Assembly (NCBI GenBank): GCA_963775635.1
Contig: CAVZJO010000015.1
Location: forward strand, 1-64,000
Direction: 5' to 3'
Length of the DNA: 64,000 bases
Origin: JALORV01 sp963775635
GTDB taxonomy: Bacteria > Pseudomonadota > Gammaproteobacteria > Burkholderiales > Burkholderiaceae_F
Positions within the stretch are counted from its first letter, which is position 1; every line of letters begins with the position of its first letter. Below are positions 31,919-40,805 of this stretch, piece by piece. Under the pieces are notes generated by a model. The model ran no database searches. It was given only the letters and a program-made list of their open reading frames with translations, and was not told the origin of the DNA. The position numbers were made by a program, and so were the translations under genes.

Positions 31919-34471
31919 ATGGCAACGACTGCGGCACAGACAAATTTGACCTTTCGACGCGGCCAAGTCCGTATTGATCTACACGGGCGCGTCGTTTACG
32001 CGAAAGGCCAGCTCGCGAAGATAGGCAGTCGCGCGTTCGATTTGCTCGAAGCATTGATCGAGCGCCGAGACCGCCTTGTACCTAAACAGGAGTTGATGGA
32101 CCTTGTATGGCCTGGACTGGTCGTCGAAGAGAACAACTTACAGGTCCACGTAATGACCTTGCGCAAACTCCTCGGACCGGATGCGATTGTCACGGTATCT
32201 GGCCGCGGCTACCGCTTTGCGCTCGTTCCCGATGCCTCGGAAGAACCGCAAGATGTGTGCGCGAAAGGTGCGCCTGGTTCTGAGGCGGTACATCGGCTTC
32301 CTGCCCCATCAACCTTGCTCATTGGCCGTGAAGCGCTGACAGGGTCAATCTGCGCGCTCGCACGTCGCAATGACGTCCGTTTAATCACGCTGACTGGCCC
32401 AGGAGGTTCCGGCAAGACCAGGGTCGCACTTCACGTGACCGCGGAACTTGCGCACGACTTCGCGGATGGCAGCTACATCGTGATGCTGGCGCCGGTGCGA
32501 GACCAAAAGTATGTCGCTTCGGCAATTGCGGCTGTGCTGAACCTCCAAGAAGCGGGCAATCGTTCGCCAGAGGAGATGATCGTTGGCTACTTGCGTGACC
32601 GCGAAGTGCTGCTGACGCTTGACAATTTCGAGCACGTACTCGCCGCGACATCGCTGATGGCAAGACTGCTCGATGCGTGCGCTCGCCTGAAGGTGATTGT
32701 CACCAGTCGTGCAGTGTTGAGGTTATCGGCAGAACACGATGTGGTCGTTCCGCCGCTTGCGGTTCCCGATTCTCAAACAACATCCAAGCGCTCCGCTGAG
32801 TCATCGGCGGTGCGGCTTTTCGTCGAACGCGCAATGGCCGCCGGACAAGACGTCGGTGCTTCCGAGAACGACACAGCCGTTGCCGCGCAGATATGCCGTC
32901 GCTTAGACGGCTTGCCGCTCGCCATTGAGTTGGCCGCGGCACGACTCCGAGTGCTGTCTCCGCAGGCATTGCTCGTACGCCTGGAACATAGCCTGCAACT
33001 GCTGACAAGCGGGCCCAGCAATCTTCCCGAGCGTCAGAAGACTCTTCGCAGTGCGATCGGCTGGAGCTATGACCTTCTAGAGCCGCTGCAACAAGCGCTT
33101 TTCCGACGCCTGTCCGTGTTTGTCGGTGGCTGGAGCCTGGACGCGGCGGAGGACGTGGCAGGACTCGACAGCCTGACAGATCCGGTGCTGGATCTCTTGG
33201 CCGCTTTGGTTGACCACAATCTTGTGCAACGCGTCGACGACGTAGTTGGTGAAGCTCGCTTCACTATGCTCGAAACGGTACGCGAGTTCGCTGATGAAGA
33301 GTTGCAAGCGCGCGGCGAAGCAGGCGACATTCAGCAGCGCCATGCTGCGTACTACCTAAAGGTCGCGGAGAAGGTCGAACCACTTTTGACCAGTGCGCAG
33401 CGCAAGCCCTTTCTCGCTCAATTGCGGGCCGAACTCAACAACTTCCGTGCCGCACTGACATGGCTGATCGATGTGCGCGCCGAGGCGGAAGCTGCCTTGC
33501 GCCTGGCAGGATCACTGGCTTGGATGTGGTACTTCGCGGGCCAGTTTAGCGAAGGGCGAGATTGGCTGAGACGTGCAGTGGAACTCCCTGACGCGAAGGA
33601 GCACGTTGCGGCGAGGGCAAGAGCGTTGTCCGGCGCGGCTCGGCTGGCCGCATATGCTGGAGATACGGCTGCAGCGATCAACTTGGCCGAGCAAAGTGTG
33701 GAGCTTTGGCGCCGGACAGACGATCGTCGAGGCCTTGCTTTCGCGTTGTTTCATCTCAGCATTCCGTTCGCAATGACCGCCGAGCGCGACAGAGCATGCG
33801 TTGCGTTGGAAGAGAGCCTGCAGTGCTTTCGTGATATGAACGATGAGTGGGGAGTGGCACTCACAATTGCCTACAAGGGCACCGCATTGGCCGTGAACCC
33901 GGGCACGGAAGACGAAGCGCGACCCTTGCTGCTGGAATGTCGCGCGCGATTCGGCGCGTTGGGCGACGAATGGGGAGGCAGCGTAGCTTCTTACTACTTG
34001 GGAAGCATCGCGTTACGCGAAGGCGATTACGCGGCCGCGCGCGAGATGACTGAAGAGATGCTCAGGGTCGCGCGCGATCTCAATGACAGTTATCGCATTT
34101 CTCGGGGTTTGTACGCGCTGGCGGACATTGCTTTTGCAGAGCAGAAGTACGACGAGGCGATTGCACAACTGAAAGAAAGCCTCACTCTGATGCGAGAGCA
34201 GGGGCGCTTCGGCGATGGAGCGCAGGTATTGCGCTTCCTGGCGCGGTTGCAACAGGCACGGCAGCATGCAGACTGCGCAGTTCGGCTCTTCGCTGCTGCT
34301 TCAGCGCTCGCGACAAGGGAGCGCACGCTGCCCCATGACGATCCGGCGCTCAACGACAGCGCGCTTAATGCTGCGCGTCAATCACTGGGCGATCGCCGGT
34401 TTGAGGTTGAGTGGGCCAAGGGTGTGGCAATGTCTTTCGATCGAGCGGTCGGGTGGGTGCTCGCGAGTTAG
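31919..34471 (+). CDS. Winged-helix / STAND-type ATPase / TPR regulator
   Basis: An 850-residue multi-domain protein. Residues 8-100 form an OmpR/CadC-type winged helix (QELMDLVWPGLVVEENNLQV, then GRGYRF). Residues ~135-420 are a STAND ATPase with Walker A GPGGSGKTR (about 158-166), Walker B VLLTLDNFEH (about 230) and the winged-helix LPLAIELAAARLRVLSP block. From about 450 to the end are TPR-like helical repeats. Proteins of this layout switch on transcription after an ATP-dependent change set by a ligand or partner bound to the TPR part. No target is evident. The stop is two bases from the stop of the convergent NmrA-like gene. Confidence 0.83.
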   Translation: MATTAAQTNLTFRRGQVRIDLHGRVVYAKGQLAKIGSRAFDLLEALIERRDRLVPKQELMDLVWPGLVVEENNLQVHVMTLRKLLGPDAIVTVSGRGYRFALVPDASEEPQDVCAKGAPGSEAVHRLPAPSTLLIGREALTGSICALARRNDVRLITLTGPGGSGKTRVALHVTAELAHDFADGSYIVMLAPVRDQKYVASAIAAVLNLQEAGNRSPEEMIVGYLRDREVLLTLDNFEHVLAATSLMARLLDACARLKVIVTSRAVLRLSAEHDVVVPPLAVPDSQTTSKRSAESSAVRLFVERAMAAGQDVGASENDTAVAAQICRRLDGLPLAIELAAARLRVLSPQALLVRLEHSLQLLTSGPSNLPERQKTLRSAIGWSYDLLEPLQQALFRRLSVFVGGWSLDAAEDVAGLDSLTDPVLDLLAALVDHNLVQRVDDVVGEARFTMLETVREFADEELQARGEAGDIQQRHAAYYLKVAEKVEPLLTSAQRKPFLAQLRAELNNFRAALTWLIDVRAEAEAALRLAGSLAWMWYFAGQFSEGRDWLRRAVELPDAKEHVAARARALSGAARLAAYAGDTAAAINLAEQSVELWRRTDDRRGLAFALFHLSIPFAMTAERDRACVALEESLQCFRDMNDEWGVALTIAYKGTALAVNPGTEDEARPLLLECRARFGALGDEWGGSVASYYLGSIALREGDYAAAREMTEEMLRVARDLNDSYRISRGLYALADIAFAEQKYDEAIAQLKESLTLMREQGRFGDGAQVLRFLARLQQARQHADCAVRLFAAASALATRERTLPHDDPALNDSALNAARQSLGDRRFEVEWAKGVAMSFDRAVGWVLAS

Positions 34472-34473
34472 CT

Positions 34474-35379
34474 TCAGTTTTCAAGACTCCGTGCACGCGC
34501 GACCTCGTTGCGAACAAACTCATGCAAGCTTGTGAGCCGGATTGGATAGTCTCGCAGCAGATTCGTCGGATCGAAGCTTTCTGAAAATGCGTCATCCGGC
34601 AAGCTCGCCAGGCGCATAACGCGACTTAAACCAGGTTGGAACGGTCGACTAAGTAGCGCCAAGGTGCGCGCCACACTACGAGGTAAGTGACTCACCCGCG
34701 GCTCGATGCCCGCAATTTGCGCGTAGATCTGTGCCACCTCATTGTTGCTGAAATTACCGGGGCCGCCGATTTCCAGAACTCGCCGGACTACGGTCGGAGC
34801 CGTAAGTGCCAGCACAGCAAAATGCGCGACGTCGTTGGCGGCGACGAAATTGCGCGGCTTCGTGCCGCTACCTAACAGGGTCGTGCGACCTTTCTCGAGT
34901 ATCGATTTTCCATTGAAGATATGCGCGTGCCACTCCATAAAGGCAGACGGTCTCAATATGACGTAGTCCAGCCCGCTCGCTCTAAGGTACTGCTCGATCG
35001 CATACTTAGTGCGAAAAAAATCGACCGGATGGTTAGGCGCTGCCCCTAGCCCGGAGGTGTAAACAAAGCGGGTAACGCCTGCTGACCGTGCCGCGTCGAT
35101 CAAGGCGCGATGGCCAGCGTCATCGACAGCATCCGAGCGGTACGTGCCCTTTCCAAGAAACGAATGCGCTGCTGCGAGGACTCGAGTTGCGCCTCGGCAT
35201 GCGCGTTCGAGTGAAGCCGCGTCGATCAGATCAGCGACGACGATCTCCGCACCTTGGTGCTCAAGATTCTCCGCGCGCTCGGGCGCGCGCGTCATTGCTC
35301 TTACACGATGACCTTCCGCAAGTAATAGGCGCACCACCTTTTGACCGAGAACTCCGGTCGCACCGATCACCAAGATCAT
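34474..35379 (-). CDS. NmrA-like NAD(P)-binding protein (atypical SDR)
   Basis: A 301-residue protein. MILVIGATGVLGQKVVRLLL gives the GxxGxxG NAD(P) site of atypical short-chain reductases; VADLIDAASLERACRGA follows, then TRFVYTSGLGAAP and YVILRPSAFMEWH. Complex-I-associated NDUFA9-like and NmrA-like proteins share this pattern; no catalytic YxxxK is evident in the usual place. The start at 35379 begins the Rossmann strand directly. It is convergent with the regulator gene upstream. Function not assigned. Confidence 0.78.
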   Translation of the reverse strand: MILVIGATGVLGQKVVRLLLAEGHRVRAMTRAPERAENLEHQGAEIVVADLIDAASLERACRGATRVLAAAHSFLGKGTYRSDAVDDAGHRALIDAARSAGVTRFVYTSGLGAAPNHPVDFFRTKYAIEQYLRASGLDYVILRPSAFMEWHAHIFNGKSILEKGRTTLLGSGTKPRNFVAANDVAHFAVLALTAPTVVRRVLEIGGPGNFSNNEVAQIYAQIAGIEPRVSHLPRSVARTLALLSRPFQPGLSRVMRLASLPDDAFSESFDPTNLLRDYPIRLTSLHEFVRNEVARARSLEN

Positions 35380-35623
35380 CGCTGCACATCGCCTCCGCAC
35401 GCAATACGCAGACGCAAACCGACAGCACGGTTTGCAAGTCCGACCTTGGTCACCAGATTAGCGAAACCAGCCATACCGCACTACGTGTTTGCTGCCGAAT
35501 TCAGAAAATTTCAGCATTCGGCTAGTGACGTTCCCTCAATCTCAAATTGACAATATGCGCGGCGTTGATTTCGTGAACAACGTCGTGATCCGCGCCGCGG
35601 ACACAACACTGGGGAGAACTAGT

Positions 35624-36106
35624 ATGCCGCGTCTATTAGCCTTAATCGCTTCCGCGCTCGTATGCATCTCATTTGCCGCACCGGCCGTGGCCGATGACGG
35701 TCAGCACGGCCGAACCTGTGCCGCAAAGGCCAAAGGTCTATACGGATTTCAATGCCACGGGAATGCATTCAATGGCGTTGAGTTCGACCAGGTGACCTTC
35801 GTCGGCACTGTCGAAGGCGACCAAAAGGGTTTCTACGAAGTGTACGGAACGTTTAACTCCGACCAAGGGTCGGCCGATACACATCTCGCCGGACAGGCAA
35901 CGTTCGGGCGGAACTGTTTCGGTCGCATCGTTTACACGACGAACGAGATTGTGCTTCCGGGTGGCGGCACGATTCCATTGCCACCAGCGACATTCGATTT
36001 CATCGGCGTCGATGACAACAACGAGGTCCTTGGCTCGGGCGTTGCACCCGGCATGACCGGCGACTTGGTCCCGCGCCTGACCTGCCGACTCGTACGCATT
36101 CGCTAA
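35624..36106 (+). CDS. Unknown exported protein
   Basis: A 160-residue protein with a strong signal peptide (residues 1-23, ending AAPAVADD). The mature part has four cysteines (GRTCAAKA, FQCHG, GRNCFGR, RLTCRL), which could pair into two disulfides, and a Gly- and Thr-rich beta pattern. I do not recognise a family. The chosen ATG is the one that begins the signal peptide; the longer upstream frame has no coding character. Forty bases separate it from the next gene on the same strand. Confidence 0.62.
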   Translation: MPRLLALIASALVCISFAAPAVADDGQHGRTCAAKAKGLYGFQCHGNAFNGVEFDQVTFVGTVEGDQKGFYEVYGTFNSDQGSADTHLAGQATFGRNCFGRIVYTTNEIVLPGGGTIPLPPATFDFIGVDDNNEVLGSGVAPGMTGDLVPRLTCRLVRIR

Positions 36107-36146
36107 TTGCGCATCGGTGTCAACAGATCTCAGATCAGGAACCGCG

Positions 36147-37031
36147 ATGCACCGATTAGTGATCGCAGTCTCTGGCACTGTCGCCGTTGTGATAGTGCTG
36201 GCCGCCGCCGTTAGGCACGCGGGGACCTCGGTCCCCGCGCCACGCACGGCGCACGCCAGTCACTTCGCGCAACAGTCTCCCGCGTACCCGCCCGCAATGG
36301 GCGGGCCGGACATCGTGCAACCGATACCGCCCCTTGCTGAGAGACGCAAGGCGATCCTTGATAGCGCAGACCTATATGCGGCCGTGTCGCTCGTCACAAC
36401 GCATAGCTCCACCGTCGACAAGCTCGCGGCATCGGAAGCGCTAATGGCGTGCGCTGATCTGCGACCGAAGAGCAAGCGCGAGCCCAGCCAGGCTGATGCG
36501 GCGCGGGAGCTGGCTGCGCGCTGCGCCAATATACGAAAAAACATGCGACGCGATGGCGCAGTAGAGAAAGCGATTGAACTCCGTGAGTCGGCTGAAGATG
36601 ACGCGTCTCCTCTCGGTCGCCTGGCCGCGGTTTCGCAGCGTCTTCGTGGCAGCGCCCGATGGCAAGCAGGTGATTTCCTACTTGTCGACGACGCGTTGAA
36701 ATCAAATGATTTAGTGCTGCTAAACGCAGCGATGAATGCGCTGCACACGCAACTCGACGACGGCTCACCCGATTCAAAGCTACGAGCGGAGGCGTTTTCG
36801 TACGCCGCTGACCTGGAGCTAAGGGCCGTTGGTCAACAGGCTGCATTCGATCGCCTAGCCAGTTGCGCAAACGCAGGCCGCTGCGCGGACGACTCCGCCG
36901 TTACGAATATCCAACGTGCAACAGCTATGTACGGAGCCCGCGAGCGATTCGAAATCGAGCGCTTGACGATGCAGTACCGTTCAGCGTTACAACGCGGCGA
37001 TACGGCATCCAAGCTGTTAGCCGTGCGATAG
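36147..37031 (+). CDS. Unknown exported or membrane-anchored protein
   Basis: A 294-residue protein. Residues 1-22 (MHRLVIAVSGTVAVVIVLAA) are an N-terminal signal or anchor. A Pro-rich spacer follows to about residue 60. The rest is mostly helical and charged, with paired cysteines (MACADLRP, ARCANIRK, ASCANAGRCADD). No family recognised. It probably forms a two-gene unit with the preceding exported protein. The 170 bases after it, up to 37201, hold nothing identifiable. Confidence 0.6.
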   Translation: MHRLVIAVSGTVAVVIVLAAAVRHAGTSVPAPRTAHASHFAQQSPAYPPAMGGPDIVQPIPPLAERRKAILDSADLYAAVSLVTTHSSTVDKLAASEALMACADLRPKSKREPSQADAARELAARCANIRKNMRRDGAVEKAIELRESAEDDASPLGRLAAVSQRLRGSARWQAGDFLLVDDALKSNDLVLLNAAMNALHTQLDDGSPDSKLRAEAFSYAADLELRAVGQQAAFDRLASCANAGRCADDSAVTNIQRATAMYGARERFEIERLTMQYRSALQRGDTASKLLAVR

Positions 37032-37201
37032 GTCAAAACACGCCGGTCACTACTCCAGGCTTGCCTCAAATCAAGGCGGGACGCTGCTCGGCGCTGGTCG
37101 TCCGCTGCCCCAATTACCGTCCGCGCACGCGGCCAATGTCGCGGCTGGAGTATCACAGCAGAAGCACTGCTCTGCAGTTAGTTATAGCCGGCTGGGCGTA
37201 A

Positions 37202-38140
37202 CTACCTCGCCCCCGCTCGAGCCGCGCGGCGCAGACAATCGATCAACTGGTCGCTGCTCGGTGTGGCGCGCCGCCTGCGCAAGGTGATCAGTCCCACGGC
37301 CGGCAGGTCGACCGGCACCTTGATCGACAGCACCTTGACCAGCGCCTCGTGCTCGAAATGGCGCGACACCGCGCGTGCCATGAATCCGATCGCCGAGCGC
37401 TGCCGCACGAAGGTCAACAGCGCGAGGAACGAGGCAGTCTCGATCAGGTCGCCCGGCGGCTGCAGCCCGTGGTGCAGGAACACCTGGTCGAGCTTGACCC
37501 GCAGCGACGCATACGGCGGCGGCATCACGCAGGGGAAGGCTGCGAGATCGCGCCACGTCGGATTCTTTTTCTGCGTCAGCGGGTGATCCGGCCGCGCGAC
37601 CACCGTCATCGGCTCGTCGTACAGTGGCTCGGTCTCGAGGTCCGGCGCGGCATACCCGGGCTCGAGCCGCCCGACGAAGAGATCAAGCTCGCCGAGGCGC
37701 AGTTTCGGCAGCAGATGGGTCAGATCGCCCTCCTCGATCAGCACGGTCGTGTGCGGTGACCGAGCCTTGAGCAGTTCGATCGCGCGCGTCAGCAGCACCG
37801 GGGTTGCGACCACCATGGCCCCGACGCTGGTGCGGCCGGAGGCGCCGCTGGCGATCGCGCCAATCTCGTCGCGCGTGCGCTCATAGTCGGCAAGGACAGT
37901 GCGTGCAAAGCGCACGACGCTCTGTCCGTACAAGGTGGGTTCGGTGCCGCGCGTCGAACGATCGAACAGGGTCAACCCGAACATCGCCTCGATTTCCGCG
38001 AGCGCCTTCGAGACGGCCGGCTGTGTGACGGACAGGAACTCGGCGGCCCGTCCGAGGTGGCGAAACTCGTCGAGCGCGACCAGAAGCTGCAGGTGCCGCA
38101 GCTTCAGGCTGGAACGCAGCACGCGGTCGATCTTGCTCAT
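37202..38140 (-). CDS. LysR-family regulator (GbpR-like)
   Basis: A 312-residue LysR protein. LRHLQLLVALDEFRHLGRAA and QPAVSKALAEIEAMFGLTLF form the winged helix; RSTRGTEPTLYGQSVVRFAR is typical of the GbpR group, which often controls sugar or aromatic-acid genes. Residues 95-305 are the ligand domain. It is divergent from the sugar-acid operon beginning at 38261, and the 120 bases between them hold a perfect inverted repeat, so it most likely controls that operon and itself. Confidence 0.9.
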   Translation of the reverse strand: MSKIDRVLRSSLKLRHLQLLVALDEFRHLGRAAEFLSVTQPAVSKALAEIEAMFGLTLFDRSTRGTEPTLYGQSVVRFARTVLADYERTRDEIGAIASGASGRTSVGAMVVATPVLLTRAIELLKARSPHTTVLIEEGDLTHLLPKLRLGELDLFVGRLEPGYAAPDLETEPLYDEPMTVVARPDHPLTQKKNPTWRDLAAFPCVMPPPYASLRVKLDQVFLHHGLQPPGDLIETASFLALLTFVRQRSAIGFMARAVSRHFEHEALVKVLSIKVPVDLPAVGLITLRRRRATPSSDQLIDCLRRAARAGAR

Positions 38141-38153
38141 AGGTCCTCCAGCC

Positions 38154-38177
38154 CTTCATAACCGTCCGGTTATGAAG
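38154..38177. promoter_or_regulatory. Perfect inverted repeat, likely LysR operator
   Basis: CTTCATAACC (38154-38163) and GGTTATGAAG (38168-38177) are perfect inverted copies around the four bases GTCC. It lies 13 bases upstream of the LysR start codon and 84 bases upstream of the divergent Bug gene. LysR proteins bind interrupted palindromes of about this size (T-N11-A type) in such positions. Confidence 0.75.
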
Positions 38178-38260
38178 CCTGTCCTCTTCTTCATTGGATT
38201 GCAACGGCGCAGCAGGGAACAATTCGCGCACTGCACCTCGACAAACAACGGAGACATCGC

Positions 38261-39262
38261 ATGAAGACGCTCGAATCGATCGGCCGCCGCCAGTTTCTCG
38301 TCGGACTGGGCGGTCTTGGCGCCGCCGCTCTGGCGGCGCGGGCTGGAAGCGCGTTCGGCGCTGGATATCCAGAGCGGCCGATCGTGTTCATCTGTCCCTG
38401 GCCGGCTGGAGGCACGGCGGACCAGACGATGCGCGCCTTGTGCCAGGTGGCGGCCAAACAATTGGGCGGCACGATCGTTGTTGAGAACAAGCCCGGCGCG
38501 TCCGGCATGCTCGGCCTGAAGGCGCTGACCGTGGCGAAGCCAGACGGCTACACGATCGGCCAGATCCCGATCTCGGTGACGCGCTTTTCGCAGCTGGGCA
38601 CCGTGCAGATCGACCCGCTGAAGGACCTGACGTACCTCGCACGCACGTCGGGCCAGACGTTCGGCATCGCTGTGATGGCGACATCTCCGTACAAGTCACT
38701 GAAGGAACTCGTCGCGGCCGCCAAGGCAGCGCCCGGAAAGATCACCTATGCGAGCGCCGGCGTAGGCGGCGCAACGCATGTCGGCATGGAAGAGTTCGCG
38801 ATCGCGGGCGGCATCGAGTTCAATCACATTCCGTTCAAGGGCGGCGCGGAGGCGCTGCAGGCCGTGCTCGGCGGCCACGTCGATGTCCTCGCCGATTCGA
38901 GTTCGTGGGCGCCGCATGTGCGCGCCGGCAAGATGCGCCTGCTCGCGACATGGGGCGAGCAGCGCACAGTCGAGTTCAAGGACGTGCCGACACTCAAGGA
39001 GCTCGGATACAACGTGGTGGTCGACGCTCCCAACGGCGTCGGCGCGCCCAAGGGCCTCGAGCCGGCCGTCGCGGCCAAGTTGCGCGAGGCCTTCAAGGTC
39101 GCGGTCGCGAGCCCCGAATTCGCGGCCGCTTGCGCCAAGATCGATGCGCCGGTTATGTACCTCGACGCAGCCGACTACGAGAAGTACGTCGGCAACGTCT
39201 ACAAGAAGGAGACGGTACTGATCGAGCGTCTGAAGCTCAAGGAACTGATTGCCAAGGGATAA
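38261..39262 (+). CDS. Bug-type solute-binding protein, likely Tat-exported
   Basis: A 333-residue periplasmic binding protein, first gene of the sugar-acid operon. The N-terminus IGRRQFLVGLGGLGAAALAA is a Tat-like signal (twin arginines then Q-F-L), unlike the Sec signal of the Bug protein at 24.3 kb. YPERPIVFICPWPAGGTADQ and VVENKPGASGMLGLKAL are the family's binding blocks. No TctAB genes accompany it. Its position suggests an aldaric or similar sugar acid as ligand. Confidence 0.88.
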   Translation: MKTLESIGRRQFLVGLGGLGAAALAARAGSAFGAGYPERPIVFICPWPAGGTADQTMRALCQVAAKQLGGTIVVENKPGASGMLGLKALTVAKPDGYTIGQIPISVTRFSQLGTVQIDPLKDLTYLARTSGQTFGIAVMATSPYKSLKELVAAAKAAPGKITYASAGVGGATHVGMEEFAIAGGIEFNHIPFKGGAEALQAVLGGHVDVLADSSSWAPHVRAGKMRLLATWGEQRTVEFKDVPTLKELGYNVVVDAPNGVGAPKGLEPAVAAKLREAFKVAVASPEFAAACAKIDAPVMYLDAADYEKYVGNVYKKETVLIERLKLKELIAKG

Positions 39263-39265
39263 GCA

Positions 39266-40798
39266 GTGGCGACCATCACCTCATCCCCGCTGATCCGGCT
39301 GCACGCGAAGGACAACATCCTGATCGCGCGCCAGCCGATAGGACTGGGGCAGGAACTGCCCGAGTTCGGCCTGCGCGTCCGTGCGCAGGTGCCGGCCGGC
39401 CACAAGATCGCAGCCCGTGCGATCGGCGACGGCGAGCCGGTGATCAAGTACGACACGGTGATCGGCTTCGCCGCACGCGATCTGGAGCCTGGCGAGCACG
39501 TGCACACGCATAACCTGCGCTTCGAGGAGTTCGAACGCGACCCCGAGTTCTGCGCGGATATCCGCCCGGTGCAGATGCTGCCAGCCGACCAGCAGGCACG
39601 CTTCATGGGAATCGTCCGCCCCGATGGGCGCATCGGAACGCGCAATTACATCGGCATTCTTTCGTCGGTGAACTGCTCGGCCACGGTGTCGCGCAAGATC
39701 GCCGAGTGGTTCACGCCGGAGCGCCTGGCGCGGTATCCGAACGTCGACGGCGTGGTCGCGTTCACGCACAACACCGGCTGCGGCATGTCGACACCGAGCC
39801 TGAACTTCGATGTCTTTCGCCGCACGCTCGCCGGCTATGCGCGCCATCCGAACCTGTATGCGGTGCTGATCGTCGGGCTCGGCTGCGAGCGCAACCAGAT
39901 CGGCGACCTGCTTGCAAGCCAGCACCTGGAGCGCGGGCCGAAGCTCGTCACGATGAATATGCAGGAGGTTGGTGGCACGCGCGAGACGATCGCGGCGGGC
40001 GTCGAGGCGATCAACGCCATCCTGCCGCAGGCGAACGAGGTCACGCGCGAGCCGGTCAGCGCGCGCCACCTGACAATCGGGCTGCAATGCGGCGGTTCCG
40101 ATGGGTTCTCGAGCATCAGCGCCAATCCGGCGCTCGGCGCCGCGATGGACATACTCGTGCGCCACGGCGGCACCGCGGTGCTCTCCGAAACACCGGAAAT
40201 CTACGGCGTCGAGAACATGCTGACACGGCGCGCGATATCCGAGCAGGTCGGCAGGAAACTGCTCGAGCGCATCGAGTGGTGGAAAGAGTATTCGCGCGGC
40301 CAGAGCGGCCAGATGAACGGGGTCGTCGTCGCGGGCAACCAGGCCGGCGGCATCGCCAACATATTCGAGAAGTCGCTCGGCTCGGCGATGAAAGGCGGCA
40401 CGACCCCGCTGCGCGCGGTCTACGAGTACGCCGAGCCAATCACCGAGCACGGTTTCGTCTTCATGGACTCACCGGGATTCGACCCCTGCTCGGCGACCGG
40501 CCAAATCGCCAGCGGTGCCAACATGATCTGCTTCACCACCGGACGCGGCTCGATGTTCGGCGCCAAGCCAGTGCCATCGATCAAGCTCGCCAGCAACACG
40601 CCGATGTTCCGCCGGCTCGAAGGCGACATGGACATCAACTGCGGCGTCATCGTCGACGGCGAGTCTTCGGTTGAGGAGACTGGTCAGCAGATCTTCGAGG
40701 AGATCCTGCGGGTCGCCTCGGGTCGCAGGACCAAGAGCGAGGAGCTGGGGCTCGGCGACAACGAATTCGTGCCGTGGCAACTCGGCATCGTCACCTGA
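39266..40798 (+). CDS. garD: Galactarate dehydratase (GarD) / altronate dehydratase family
   Basis: A 510-residue dehydratase. The first ~100 residues form an SAF-type domain (DNILIARQPIGLGQELPEFG); the larger C-terminal part has GRIGTRNYIGILSSVNCSAT, AFTHNTGCGMS and LQCGGSDGFSSISANPALG, the UxaA/GarD blocks for Fe2+-dependent dehydration. GarD turns galactarate (or glucarate relatives) into 5-keto-4-deoxy-D-glucarate. Altronate dehydratase is the main alternative; the GarL-like aldolase downstream favours an aldarate. GTG at 39266 follows the Bug stop by three bases. Confidence 0.87.
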   Translation: MATITSSPLIRLHAKDNILIARQPIGLGQELPEFGLRVRAQVPAGHKIAARAIGDGEPVIKYDTVIGFAARDLEPGEHVHTHNLRFEEFERDPEFCADIRPVQMLPADQQARFMGIVRPDGRIGTRNYIGILSSVNCSATVSRKIAEWFTPERLARYPNVDGVVAFTHNTGCGMSTPSLNFDVFRRTLAGYARHPNLYAVLIVGLGCERNQIGDLLASQHLERGPKLVTMNMQEVGGTRETIAAGVEAINAILPQANEVTREPVSARHLTIGLQCGGSDGFSSISANPALGAAMDILVRHGGTAVLSETPEIYGVENMLTRRAISEQVGRKLLERIEWWKEYSRGQSGQMNGVVVAGNQAGGIANIFEKSLGSAMKGGTTPLRAVYEYAEPITEHGFVFMDSPGFDPCSATGQIASGANMICFTTGRGSMFGAKPVPSIKLASNTPMFRRLEGDMDINCGVIVDGESSVEETGQQIFEEILRVASGRRTKSEELGLGDNEFVPWQLGIVT

Positions 40799-40805
40799 GG
40801 CCACG

